NCBI GenBank assembly: GCA_039815825.1
Contig: JBCBYO010000004.1
Location: forward strand, 60,014-124,013
Direction of reading: 5' to 3'
DNA: 64,000 nucleotides
Source of the DNA: JBCBDX01 sp039815825
GTDB lineage: Bacteria; Pseudomonadota; Alphaproteobacteria; Rhizobiales; Rhizobiaceae
Shown: positions 9,224 through 17,471 of the stretch, piece by piece
How positions within the stretch are numbered: the stretch's first letter is position 1
Layout: the number at the start of each line of letters is the position of its first letter
Position numbers and translations under genes: made by a program
The notes under the pieces: generated by a model
What the model was told of the DNA's origin: nothing
Database searches by the model: none
The model's input: only the letters and a program-made list of their open reading frames with translations

Positions 9224-10147
9224 TTAGCGAATGCCCTGCGCGGACAGTTCGATCACCTGCGCTGCTTTGTCAGCAGTGACCAGGTTTGGACCGGATGGCA
9301 CGTCGCCACCTGGCATCAGGCCGTATTCCTGGTTGTTGGCCAGGAAAACCACAGGCAGGTAGCCTTGCAGGAACTGCTGCTGGTCAATGGCAAAAGCCGC
9401 ATCGCCGTCTACGATGGACTGCAGGAAGCCAGCTGAAAGGTCGAAAGATGCAACCGCTACGTCGCGGCCTGAACCTTTAGCGGCGTTAACAGCTGGTTCG
9501 CCGGCCAAGCTAGCACCCAGCGCCATAACCGTATCGACATCTTCATTAGATGCGAGTGCCGCTGTTACTTTGGATTCGATTTCTGCTGGATCGTTGCCTG
9601 TTGGCAGGACTTCAACAGAGCCGCCGAAGCCTTCAGCGAAACCTTCGCAGCGCAGGTCAAGCGCAACGTTACCTACTTCGTGGTTGACGCAAATTGCAGA
9701 AGAACCGCCCATACCGGCAAGCTTTTTGCCTGCCGCCAAGCCTGCGTCATATTCTGACTGGCCAACGTGCAAGGTCACGCCAAGGCTTTCAGCAACATCA
9801 GAACCTGAGTTCATGGAAATTACCGGAATGCCCGCTGCAACAGCGCGCTCGATTGACGGCCCAAGGGCGTCGCCATCAGGAATGGAGACCACGAGACCAT
9901 CTGGCTCCTGGTTCACGGCAGCATCGATGAGCTGGCTCATTGCCACCATGTCGAATGTTTCTGGTGCGCGGTATTCTACGTTTGAGCCGGTATGTTCGGC
10001 TGCCAGGTCAACACCGTTTTTCACAACTGACCAAAATGGGTCGTTTGCCTGTCCGTGTGAGACAACGATAATGTCAGCTGCGTATGCTGCGCCGGCAATT
10101 GCCACCGCAGCCGCTGTTGTCGCGAGAGTCGCGATGAGTTTTTTCAT
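9224..10147 (-). CDS. Sugar (inositol) ABC transporter periplasmic substrate-binding protein
   Basis: This is a Peripla_BP_4 (RbsB-like) binding protein of about 307 residues. The chosen start (10147, MKKLIATLATTAAAVAIAGA) gives a classic signal peptide ending near AYA-AD; the GGAGG sits 9 bases upstream and inside the longer possible frame, which argues against the ATG at 10165. The mature protein has the family phrases VVKNGVDLAAEHTGSNVEY, DGLVVSIPDGDALGPSIERA and GIPVISMNSGSDVA. As first gene of the importer and catabolic operon it most likely binds an inositol. Substrate specificity is inferred from context. Confidence 0.9.
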   Translation of the reverse strand: MKKLIATLATTAAAVAIAGAAYAADIIVVSHGQANDPFWSVVKNGVDLAAEHTGSNVEYRAPETFDMVAMSQLIDAAVNQEPDGLVVSIPDGDALGPSIERAVAAGIPVISMNSGSDVAESLGVTLHVGQSEYDAGLAAGKKLAGMGGSSAICVNHEVGNVALDLRCEGFAEGFGGSVEVLPTGNDPAEIESKVTAALASNEDVDTVMALGASLAGEPAVNAAKGSGRDVAVASFDLSAGFLQSIVDGDAAFAIDQQQFLQGYLPVVFLANNQEYGLMPGGDVPSGPNLVTADKAAQVIELSAQGIR

Positions 10148-10340
10148 AATGTGTTTCCTCCACAAATGGCGTCCGGTCGCGCCTGAATTGATCCGGAAGT
10201 CTCCTTAAACAGAGATCTTGTTAGCCAGTCGGGTTCGTTCCATTTTGGAATGAAACGACCATTTTTGGCTTCAATGAAATATTTGTTCGATTTTGAAAGT
10301 CAGTCAAGGAAATTCGTTTGTGCATTGCGGCAATTCGATG
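10148..10340 (-). promoter_or_regulatory. Promoter region of the importer/iolG-iolC-iolD operon
   Basis: This 193-bp gap between the dioxygenase stop and the binding-protein start is the only sizeable non-coding stretch before the nine-gene operon. At 10238-10250 it holds TTCCATTTTGGAA, an inverted repeat TTCCA-N3-TGGAA, in AT-rich DNA. The arms resemble the GGAA/TTCC half-sites reported for rhizobial IolR, but the spacing differs. No convincing -35/-10 pair can be assigned by eye. RpiR binding here is an inference. Confidence 0.5.
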
Positions 10341-11507
10341 TCACGACTGGCGCTTGCTTTCCGCTTCATCAATTTCGCGCAAAAATGCTTCCAGATTTGT
10401 TCCATTTTCGATGCATCGGACCAAGATATCGGCGTGCGTTTGGGGTGCCAGTCCACCTGCTGGCGGGTCGGTATCGAGATTCGTTGGAAACGCGTATCCC
10501 TCTGCACAACATGCCACCACCGCGCGGGTCTGCGCGTCGGTTAGCTCGCCGCCCGTCTTGGCTATCAATAGTGACGGATATATCGCTTTTGCCATGCCGA
10601 TGCGGTCGATGCTTTCCATGGCGCGCCCGAACGGTGACGAGACTTGGAAAAGGTTCACGAGGCGCTCAATCTCATTTGTGCGATTTTCGCCGCCAGCGTG
10701 GAATAGCGCTGGATTGAAGAAGATGGCGTCGCCCTTCTTCATTGGTAGCTGGACATGGTTTTCCTCAAAATAGTCGCGAAAATCATCGCGTCGCCATGCA
10801 GCATATCCGGCTTCGTAAAGTTGAGAGAACGGCAGCAATTTGGTTGGGCCTGCCTCAACGGGGATATCAACGTGAGCAAGACCACCTTGCAGCGTTAGAG
10901 CCGGCGACAGGAGATGGGTATGGGCTGGAAACTGTGCGCATATCTCTGCCGTTTGAAAGCCGAGATGGTAGTCGCGATGGGCTTGCTGCGCTTTACCTCC
11001 CGGCCGCACCAAATTGACCTGAGCGGTCATTTGATAGCCGGGGCCGAGCCAAGCTTCGCAGACCGCATCGATCAGCGGCATGGCGTGATAATGCACAAAT
11101 GTCTCCGGCGCTTTCAGGCATAATTTTTGAAGTGAGTTCCATATGCGCGCGTTCGCGCCGGCTGCCGCAAAATGGTCAGCGCCGTTTCCAGCCTCCGCCT
11201 CTTTGGCGATGATGTCTTCAAAGGCTTCGGTCGCCGCATCGATGGCGTCCATGTCGGTTGCCGCGCCGGAAATGACGAGCACACCAGGGCCATGCATCAG
11301 TACATTTGCCCACTCTGCCATCAGCGCACGCTTTTTGTCTTTTTCATCCAGCGCAGGCTCAAGCGTAACGCCATCATAGACGGGCACATTGCTTATAATT
11401 TTTGAGGCGCTTGGCGCGTCGGAAGTAGACGTCTCGCGTTCAACCAGTTCGCGAAACTCCGAGAGGTTCACATTTTCTTCTGCAAAGTAAGCGGGCCGAA
11501 TTCCCAT
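10341..11507 (-). CDS. Phytanoyl-CoA dioxygenase (PhyH)-family Fe(II)/2-oxoglutarate oxygenase
   Basis: The 388-residue protein has the double-stranded beta-helix iron ligands of the PhyH family: HxD in QQAHRDYHLGFQ (about residue 180) and the distal histidine in FHAGGENRTNEIERLV (about residue 265), where R could bind 2-oxoglutarate. PhyH proteins hydroxylate or oxidatively demethylate many substrates. It starts one base after the aldolase stop and ends the pfkB-iolB-aldolase operon, so a cyclitol or cyclitol-derived substrate is likely. Removal of an O-methyl group from methylated inositols is one possibility; nothing in the sequence proves it. Confidence 0.8.
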   Translation of the reverse strand: MGIRPAYFAEENVNLSEFRELVERETSTSDAPSASKIISNVPVYDGVTLEPALDEKDKKRALMAEWANVLMHGPGVLVISGAATDMDAIDAATEAFEDIIAKEAEAGNGADHFAAAGANARIWNSLQKLCLKAPETFVHYHAMPLIDAVCEAWLGPGYQMTAQVNLVRPGGKAQQAHRDYHLGFQTAEICAQFPAHTHLLSPALTLQGGLAHVDIPVEAGPTKLLPFSQLYEAGYAAWRRDDFRDYFEENHVQLPMKKGDAIFFNPALFHAGGENRTNEIERLVNLFQVSSPFGRAMESIDRIGMAKAIYPSLLIAKTGGELTDAQTRAVVACCAEGYAFPTNLDTDPPAGGLAPQTHADILVRCIENGTNLEAFLREIDEAESKRQS

Positions 11508-11508
11508 A

Positions 11509-12339
11509 CTACGTTCCTTTCAGTTCCAGCATGATACGTTTGGCCTCTGCCACCACCGCGGGGGCCGTGTTGCGCATGATGGTCAGGCGGTCAAAGAGTT
11601 CCGGTTCGCGCGCGAGTGTCGTGCGCAACGCGCTGCCAAAGGCCATGCGCAATTCCGTGCCGATGTTGAATTTGCAGACCGCGCTGCTAGCAGCAAGCTT
11701 TTGCCGATCGCGCGATGGAATCCCGGAACCGCCATGAAGCACCAGCGGCACATTTGTCGTGTCATCAATTGCCTGCAGGGCTGACCAGTCGATCTTCGCC
11801 GCTTTTTCGGTTTGTAGGTGCACATTGCCTACCGAGATGGCCATCGCATCAACTGCGGTTTCGGCTGCAAAGCGGGCAGCTTCTTGTGGGTCCGTCACGG
11901 AGCCGGGTTCGCCCTCCGCATAGCCGACAAACCCGATTTCACCCTCGCATGACGCTTCAAATCGCCTCGCCAATTCAACAGCTTGTGCCGTCAGGTCGAT
12001 ATTTTGATTCAGGGACTTCGAAGATCCGTCGAACATGATTGACGTAAATCCAAGATCGAGTGCTTTGCGGCATTCGTCCAGATCGGTTGCATGATCGAGG
12101 TGGCACACCACCGGCACTGAAGCATTTTCCGCCACGTTGTTGAACATTGGCGCGATAACCTCGAGGGGCATATGCCTGCGGAAGCCCGGGCCGGCCTGAA
12201 GGATTAAGGGCAGGCCAGTTTCTTGGGCAGCTTCGGCATAGGACAACGCATCCTCCCAGCCAAGCACAACCAAACCGGCCAGCGCATAATTCTCGCGCAG
12301 TGCAATCGGCAGTACGTCTCGGAGGGATGCTCGGCTCAT
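11509..12339 (-). CDS. Class II fructose-bisphosphate-aldolase-family aldolase, IolJ-like
   Basis: This 276-residue protein has the zinc-aldolase features: VPVVCHLDHATDLDECRKAL with the paired histidine and aspartate, GFTSIMFDGSSKSLNQNI, GEIGFVGYAEGEPG, and VPLVLHGGSGIP with a late zinc histidine. In the inositol pathway IolJ cleaves 6-phospho-5-dehydro-2-deoxygluconate to dihydroxyacetone phosphate and malonic semialdehyde. The window therefore has two candidates for this step, this enzyme and the DUF2090 half of IolC. Its start at 12339 overlaps the iolB stop by 4 bases. Confidence 0.85.
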   Translation of the reverse strand: MSRASLRDVLPIALRENYALAGLVVLGWEDALSYAEAAQETGLPLILQAGPGFRRHMPLEVIAPMFNNVAENASVPVVCHLDHATDLDECRKALDLGFTSIMFDGSSKSLNQNIDLTAQAVELARRFEASCEGEIGFVGYAEGEPGSVTDPQEAARFAAETAVDAMAISVGNVHLQTEKAAKIDWSALQAIDDTTNVPLVLHGGSGIPSRDRQKLAASSAVCKFNIGTELRMAFGSALRTTLAREPELFDRLTIMRNTAPAVVAEAKRIMLELKGT

Positions 12340-13178
12340 TTGAACTTGGCGACCATGTCTTTGATGCCCGGAATGGTCTCAACCTGATAGGCGTGCGTTG
12401 GCTGGAAATATTGAACCAGCGGCCGTTGAGAGAGACCGCCGAGGATGGTGAAATAATACATCTCGTAACCCGGTAGTACGCAGCAAGGATGGTAGCCCTT
12501 GTCGATCACGAAGGTTGATCCATCGACCATGTGGAATGCTTCACCGGGCTTATCCTCTTCGCGCTGGAGCATCTGCATGCCCGATCCATGCTTTGGCCGG
12601 AAGCGGAAATTGTAGGTTTCGTCATGGCGTGTTTCGTCGGGCAGACGATCAGTATCGTGCTTGTGGGACGGGAAGCCTGACCAGCCGCCTTGCCCCACGG
12701 TGTAGAGCTCGCTCACCAAAAGGCGTCCGACTTTGCCGGCCTGTTTTTGACCAAGGATATGTTTGATCTTGCGGTGGGTTTTTGTGTCATCGGAGCCATA
12801 TTGCACAAGATCAATTTCATCGGACCGAACCGCAAAAGGCGACAGTACCTCGTCGAACTTGGCACCAGCGACAAAAACTTCGGCGTCGTCCGATGTGCAG
12901 GTGAAAACAGCTTCCATCCCGGTGGGAACATAAACGCCTTCCGGTTCGCCATCCCATACATCGACGCCCCGACCGCCAAGCGCATTGGCCTTAAAAGAAC
13001 CGACTGTGACATCGACGGTGCCTGTTGCCGGAACAATACAAGTCTCATAGCCGGGTACTTGGTAGGTAAAGCTTTGACCCTTCGTCAGTTTGACGATGTT
13101 GAAATAGTTGAGCGGCACCAGTTCATGGTCGGCGCCAACAATCGGTTCATTTTTATTGTCGTAGGGAGCAATGTGCAT
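12336..13178 (-). CDS. iolB: 5-deoxy-glucuronate isomerase
   Basis: IolB converts the IolD product 5-deoxy-glucuronate to 5-dehydro-2-deoxygluconate. The 280-residue bicupin has the family histidines and glutamate in WSGFPSHKHDTDR and DETYNFRFRPKHGSGMQML, and the late HPCCVLPGYEMYYFTILGG. Its length is normal. It starts 7 bases after the stop of the second PfkB kinase gene and overlaps the aldolase start. It is separated from iolD and iolC and appears to be under the operator at 14233-14252. Confidence 0.93.
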   Translation of the reverse strand: MHIAPYDNKNEPIVGADHELVPLNYFNIVKLTKGQSFTYQVPGYETCIVPATGTVDVTVGSFKANALGGRGVDVWDGEPEGVYVPTGMEAVFTCTSDDAEVFVAGAKFDEVLSPFAVRSDEIDLVQYGSDDTKTHRKIKHILGQKQAGKVGRLLVSELYTVGQGGWSGFPSHKHDTDRLPDETRHDETYNFRFRPKHGSGMQMLQREEDKPGEAFHMVDGSTFVIDKGYHPCCVLPGYEMYYFTILGGLSQRPLVQYFQPTHAYQVETIPGIKDMVAKFK

Positions 13179-13185
13179 GTTTTTC

Positions 13186-14160
13186 TCAACTTCCAGCGGG
13201 CATTGTCATCGGGGTGGTGGCGGCAAATTTGTTTATTTCAGTTTCGGTGGGCATCGCAGGTGCGCAACCCGCCCGGGTCACCACAAGTGCCGCAGCTGTG
13301 CTGCCGAAATCAACGGCGTCCGCCAAAGGCCTTTGGGCTGATAAAGCGGACAAGAACGCTGCAAGGAAAGCATCACCAGCGCCTGTTGGTTTGAGCGGCT
13401 GCACTTTGCGAATGCCTGTTTCAATGCGCTCGCCATCAGCAAATGTGTGGCTTCCGTTTGAGCCCATTTTGTAAACGACGATACGTCCTTTTCGGCTCGC
13501 TAGCCTTTCTGCGATTGCATAGCCGTCGCCGCCATTGGCGAGCACGGCAAACTCTTCATCATTGGCTACGATCACATCACAAAGCTCTGCAGCACGCATG
13601 AGTGTCGTCGCAGCGTCTTCCGGTGACGCCCAAGAATAGGGGCGATAGTCCACGTCAATAATTGTTTGAAGCCTGTGCGCCTTTGCTGATCGCAAAGCTT
13701 CAAAAGTTGCTGACCGAGAGGGCTCCTGCGCCAACGCGGTGCCCGTTATGACGAGTGCGTTCCAAGCCGCCCAGTCGATCCCAAACAAGTCTTCTGTGCT
13801 TAGCGTCAGGTCGGACGCATTGTTGCGGTAGATGAGTGTGCGATGGTTTTCGACCCGCGCTTCGCTCAGTGCCAATGATGATCGGGTTTGATCGATGGAG
13901 TGGCTTATGAACTCAGTCGATACACCATAATTTTCAAGTTGTTTGATGCAGTAGGCACCAACTGGATCGTCGGATAGTCGGGTCAGCAAAGCGCTTTTCC
14001 CGCTAAGGCGACTTATCCCAACCGCAATATTGGCAGCAGAGCCTCCCAGCGAAGACGAGAAAGTCTCAGCGTCTTCGATAGACGTGCCCTGTGGTTCGGG
14101 TGCAAGGTCCATGCCCGCACGCCCGATGACAATCGCCCTTAATCCTCCCGTGGCCGACAT
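13186..14160 (-). CDS. PfkB-family sugar kinase, second IolC-like enzyme
   Basis: This 324-residue PfkB kinase has the N-terminal SSLGGSAANIAVGISRLSG and the C-terminal catalytic LKPTGAGDAFLAAFLSAL. It resembles the kinase half of the IolC fusion (for example the shared TIIDVDYRPYSWAS and ALDIDYRPNLWGL phrases) but has no DUF2090 domain. With iolB and the aldolase behind it, it could phosphorylate 5-dehydro-2-deoxygluconate or a related deoxy-keto acid. It is the first gene of a four-gene operon divergent from the dehydrogenase-iolE-dehydrogenase genes. A GGGA lies before its ATG. Confidence 0.85.
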   Translation of the reverse strand: MSATGGLRAIVIGRAGMDLAPEPQGTSIEDAETFSSSLGGSAANIAVGISRLSGKSALLTRLSDDPVGAYCIKQLENYGVSTEFISHSIDQTRSSLALSEARVENHRTLIYRNNASDLTLSTEDLFGIDWAAWNALVITGTALAQEPSRSATFEALRSAKAHRLQTIIDVDYRPYSWASPEDAATTLMRAAELCDVIVANDEEFAVLANGGDGYAIAERLASRKGRIVVYKMGSNGSHTFADGERIETGIRKVQPLKPTGAGDAFLAAFLSALSAQRPLADAVDFGSTAAALVVTRAGCAPAMPTETEINKFAATTPMTMPAGS

Positions 14161-14284
14161 GCCGTAGTTCCCGTTCTTTTTTGGTGCCGCCTATTTTGCG
14201 GCTTGACGAATATGGAAACACAGCGCAATGGGTTTTGCAACCGGTTGCAAAAAGATTATTGCGCGACACCTGGGAGGAAATGCC
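14161..14284. promoter_or_regulatory. Divergent promoter region with LacI-type operator at 14233-14252
   Basis: Positions 14233-14252 read TTTTGCAACCGGTTGCAAAA, a perfect 20-bp palindrome with the central CG of LacI-family operators. It lies 33 bases before the ATG of the plus-strand dehydrogenase and 73 bases before that of the minus-strand kinase. A TTGACG hexamer at 14203-14208, in the context CGGCTTGACG, may be the plus-strand -35. Nearly the same palindrome and the same CGGCTTGACG occur in the lacI promoter at 18.5 kb, so the neighbouring LacI protein is the obvious binder. Confidence 0.8.
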
Positions 14285-15400
14285 ATGGCCGAAATAGGGA
14301 TCGGTATCGTTGGCGGCGGCTACATGGGAAAAGCCCATGCGGTGGCCTACGCCGCTGTTGGATCGGTATTTGACACAAAGCTTCGTCCGCGCCTCGAAAT
14401 GGTGTGTGCCACCTCGGCTGCGAGCGCCGAGCGCTATCGTGCTGCCTACGGCTTCGCCCGCGCCACATCGGACTGGAAGGAGTTGGTGCTTGACGATAAT
14501 GTAGACGCTGTGGTGATCGCGTCTCCGCAGGATACACATTTGGAGATTGCCACATTAGCCTTCTCCAAGGGTAAGCCGGTGTTTTGCGAGAAGCCGCTTG
14601 GTCGCGATCTGGCTGAAAGCCGGGCGATGGTGGCTGCAGCCAACGAAGCAGGGGTAATCAACATGTCTGGCTTCAACTATATCCGCACGCCTGCGTCCCA
14701 GTTTGCGCGCCAGCTGATCGCCGATGGTGCGATCGGTGACATCTATTGGTTCCGCGGTGAGCACACGGAAGATTTTCTGGCCGATCCAGTAACGCCTGCC
14801 AATTGGCGCACGCGGGACATCGCAGCGGGCACCATGGGTGATTTGGCGCCGCACATGATCAATGGTGCCTTGGCTTTGGTGGGGCCAATTACGTCACTGA
14901 ACGCAGTTGTTGAGACTGTTGTTGCAGAGCGCGATGGTGAGAATGGTCCTGAAGCTGTGATCAATGATGACCAAGCCCAATTCATGTGTCGGTTTGAAAA
15001 TGGCGCTATGGGGCATCTATTCTTCAGCCGGGTCGCCCACGGCAAGAAGATGGGTTACGCGTATGAGATCACTGGGACCAAGGGTGCGATCCGGTTTGAT
15101 CAGGAAGATCAAAATGCGTTGTGGCTTTATGAGGGCTCAGGTCCGGCTTCGCATCGCGGTTTCAAGAAGATTCTGACCGGACCTGATCACCCCGACTATT
15201 TGCCATTCTGTCAGGGGCCAGGTCACGGTACCGGCTACCAAGACCAGATCATTATTGAAGCAAAAGACTTTCTGACCGCCATCGAAACAGCCCAGAATGT
15301 TTGGCCAACCTTTGAAGACGGCATGGAAGTCAACCGGGTGGTGGAAGCCACCCGCTTGTCGAGCGACCAACGGCAATGGGTCGACATTGCCACTCTTTAA
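14285..15400 (+). CDS. Gfo/Idh/MocA-family dehydrogenase (cyclitol/sugar)
   Basis: The start at 14285 is chosen because GGAGG lies 7 bases upstream; a longer frame from 14228 would run through the operator. The 371-residue protein has the Rossmann motif GIVGGGYMGKAHAVAYA, the catalytic lysine in VFCEKPLGRDLAES, and GDLAPHMINGAL with the conserved Asp and His. It is clearly distinct from IolG and probably oxidises another inositol isomer, an inosose, or a sugar. First gene of a three-gene unit with iolE and a further dehydrogenase, controlled by the palindrome just upstream. Confidence 0.88.
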   Translation: MAEIGIGIVGGGYMGKAHAVAYAAVGSVFDTKLRPRLEMVCATSAASAERYRAAYGFARATSDWKELVLDDNVDAVVIASPQDTHLEIATLAFSKGKPVFCEKPLGRDLAESRAMVAAANEAGVINMSGFNYIRTPASQFARQLIADGAIGDIYWFRGEHTEDFLADPVTPANWRTRDIAAGTMGDLAPHMINGALALVGPITSLNAVVETVVAERDGENGPEAVINDDQAQFMCRFENGAMGHLFFSRVAHGKKMGYAYEITGTKGAIRFDQEDQNALWLYEGSGPASHRGFKKILTGPDHPDYLPFCQGPGHGTGYQDQIIIEAKDFLTAIETAQNVWPTFEDGMEVNRVVEATRLSSDQRQWVDIATL

Positions 15401-15424
15401 CAATCCAACCGGAGATCAGCGATC

Positions 15425-16321
15425 ATGACCATTCAGATCGGTAATGCGCCTTGCTCATGGGGCGTTGAGTTTGCAGACGATCCGCGCAACCCGCCATGGA
15501 AACAGGTACTGCGTGAGAATGCGGAGGCCGGCTACAAGGGTATCGAACTCGGCCCGGTCGGCTTTATGCCTGAGGACCCGCCGATGGTTGCCGATGCTTT
15601 GGCGGAACATGATCTAACGCTGATCGGCGGCGTTGTCTTTCGTGCTTTCCACGATCCCGCGCAGTGGGACGACGTGCTCGATGGTTCTGTGCGCACCTGT
15701 GAAGCACTGGTGGCGCATGGGGCGAAACATCTCGTGCTGATCGATTCCATATCCGAGCGGCGTGCGCCGACTGCGGGTCGCGCTGACGCCGCGGAACAGA
15801 TGGATAAAGCTGAGTGGAACGTCTTCCGTGACCGGATCGCCCATGTCGCCAAAATGGGGGCGGAGGAATACGGATTGACCGTGGGTATTCATGCCCATGC
15901 GGCCGGTTTTATGGATTTTGAGCCTGAGTTGGAGCGGTTGCTTAACGAGGTGGATGAAAGCATCCTGAAGATTTGTTTTGATACCGGCCATCATTCCTAT
16001 GCCGGTTTCGATCCGGTCGCTTTTATGAAGCGGCATATCGACCGCATTTCATACATGCACTTCAAGGATATCGATCCACGCGTGAAAGCGGATGTGATCG
16101 CCAATGGTACGGGTTTTTATGACGCATGCGGGCAAGGCATTTTCTGCAATCTGGGCGATGGTGATGTTGATTTCCCGACCGTGCGCCAAGTGTTGATGGA
16201 TGCCGGTTTTGAGGGTTGGTGCACGGTGGAGCAGGATTGTGATCCGACCCTTGAAGGTACTGACCCAGTAGGCGACGCGAGAGTCAATCGCGACTATCTG
16301 CGTTCGATCGGTTTTGTTTAA
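15425..16321 (+). CDS. iolE: Inosose dehydratase
   Basis: IolE dehydrates 2-keto-myo-inositol to the trihydroxycyclohexane-dione that IolD hydrolyses. The 298-residue TIM-barrel protein begins with IGNAPCSWGVEFADDPRNPP, an IolE signature, and has the metal ligands in ICFDTGHHSYAGFDP, YMHFKDIDPRV and WCTVEQDCDPT. It is the only IolE in the window, so the canonical pathway needs this unit as well as the RpiR-linked operon. A GGAG lies 11 bases before the ATG. The next gene starts 10 bases after its stop. Confidence 0.92.
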   Translation: MTIQIGNAPCSWGVEFADDPRNPPWKQVLRENAEAGYKGIELGPVGFMPEDPPMVADALAEHDLTLIGGVVFRAFHDPAQWDDVLDGSVRTCEALVAHGAKHLVLIDSISERRAPTAGRADAAEQMDKAEWNVFRDRIAHVAKMGAEEYGLTVGIHAHAAGFMDFEPELERLLNEVDESILKICFDTGHHSYAGFDPVAFMKRHIDRISYMHFKDIDPRVKADVIANGTGFYDACGQGIFCNLGDGDVDFPTVRQVLMDAGFEGWCTVEQDCDPTLEGTDPVGDARVNRDYLRSIGFV

Positions 16322-16331
16322 GGAGCGTTCG

Positions 16332-17471
16332 ATGACCAAGCTGAAATGGGGAATGATTGGTGGCGGCGAAGGTAGCCAGATTGGTCCAGCCCACCGTTTG
16401 GGCGCGCAGGCCGACGGTCTTTTTTCCTTGACCGCCGGTGCGCTCGATGTGGATGCCGAAAAAGGCAAAGCCTATGCGCAAAAACTAGGTGTCGCGGCGG
16501 ATCGTGCCTATGGCGATTGGCGCGAAATGCTTGAAGGTGAAAAGGCCCGTGGTGATCGGGTGGATTTGGTGACAGTGGCGACGCCGAACTCAACGCACTT
16601 TGAAATCACCAAAGCTTTCCTTGAAGCCGGGTTCAATGTGCTTTGCGAAAAGCCCATGACGATGACCGTAGATGAAGGCGAAGAAATTGTCCGCGTGGCG
16701 GAGGCTTCGGGCAAAATTTGCGCGGTGAACTATTGTTATTCGGCTTATCCGATGGTGCGCGAAATGCGCCACATGGTGGCGTCCGGTGAGATCGGAAAAG
16801 TTCGCTTGGTTGTCACTGCTTTCAGCCACGGTCACCATGGAGACGCGACCGATGCGGACAATCCGCGTGTGCGCTGGCGTTATGATCCTAAGATGGCGGG
16901 TGTGTCAGGCCAATTTGCTGACTGCGGCATCCACGCCATGCATATGGCGTCGTTCGTGGCGGGCGATGAGGTGCGTGAACTTTCGGCTGACTTTGCCTCG
17001 ACTATTGCAAGCCGCGAACTGGAGGATGACGCGATGGTCAACTTCCGCATGGAGGGCGGTACTGTTGGTCGGCTGTGGACCTCTTCAGTCGCAATTGGCC
17101 GCCAGCATGGTTTTGATATTCAGGTTTTTGGTGAGACCGGCGGACTGCGGTGGGCATCTGAGCAGCCCAACCAAGTGTACTATACAACTGTTGGTGGGCG
17201 TACACAGATCATGGAAAAGGGAGAGGCCGGTTTATCGAATGCCGCCGCTTCGCTGAGCCGGGTGGCGATCGCTCACCCAGAGGGTTTCCCGCTGGCTGTG
17301 GCGAACATTTATGTGGACCTTGCGGCGGCAATATCTGGTGAAAAACGTGACGGTTTGCCATCAGCAGCAGATGGCTTGCGGTCCATGGCGGCGGTTTATG
17401 CGGCGGTTCGTTCGGCCAAGGATCGCGGTGCTTGGGTCGACGCCCGGCCGCCGATGTTTCAAGTCGGCTAG
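16332..17471 (+). CDS. Gfo/Idh/MocA-family dehydrogenase, LgdA-like
   Basis: The ATG at 16332 has AAGGAG 6 bases upstream and is preferred over 16314. The 379-residue protein has the Rossmann text MIGGGEGSQIGPAHRLGAQA, the lysine in LCEKPMTMTVDEG, and FADCGIHAMHMASFVAG with the Asp and His of the active site. The extended GGG-x-GS-x-IG-x2-HR nucleotide loop recalls the Gfo/Idh branch that includes L-glucose/scyllo-inositol dehydrogenases, but this is judged by eye. Its TAG overlaps the stop of the converging lacI gene within a shared CTAG. Confidence 0.86.
   Translation: MTKLKWGMIGGGEGSQIGPAHRLGAQADGLFSLTAGALDVDAEKGKAYAQKLGVAADRAYGDWREMLEGEKARGDRVDLVTVATPNSTHFEITKAFLEAGFNVLCEKPMTMTVDEGEEIVRVAEASGKICAVNYCYSAYPMVREMRHMVASGEIGKVRLVVTAFSHGHHGDATDADNPRVRWRYDPKMAGVSGQFADCGIHAMHMASFVAGDEVRELSADFASTIASRELEDDAMVNFRMEGGTVGRLWTSSVAIGRQHGFDIQVFGETGGLRWASEQPNQVYYTTVGGRTQIMEKGEAGLSNAAASLSRVAIAHPEGFPLAVANIYVDLAAAISGEKRDGLPSAADGLRSMAAVYAAVRSAKDRGAWVDARPPMFQVG

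Noticed and set aside
14228..14284. Upstream start for the Gfo/Idh gene at 14228
   Set aside because: The extension would translate the operator palindrome and has no ribosome-binding site, while the ATG at 14285 has GGAGG.
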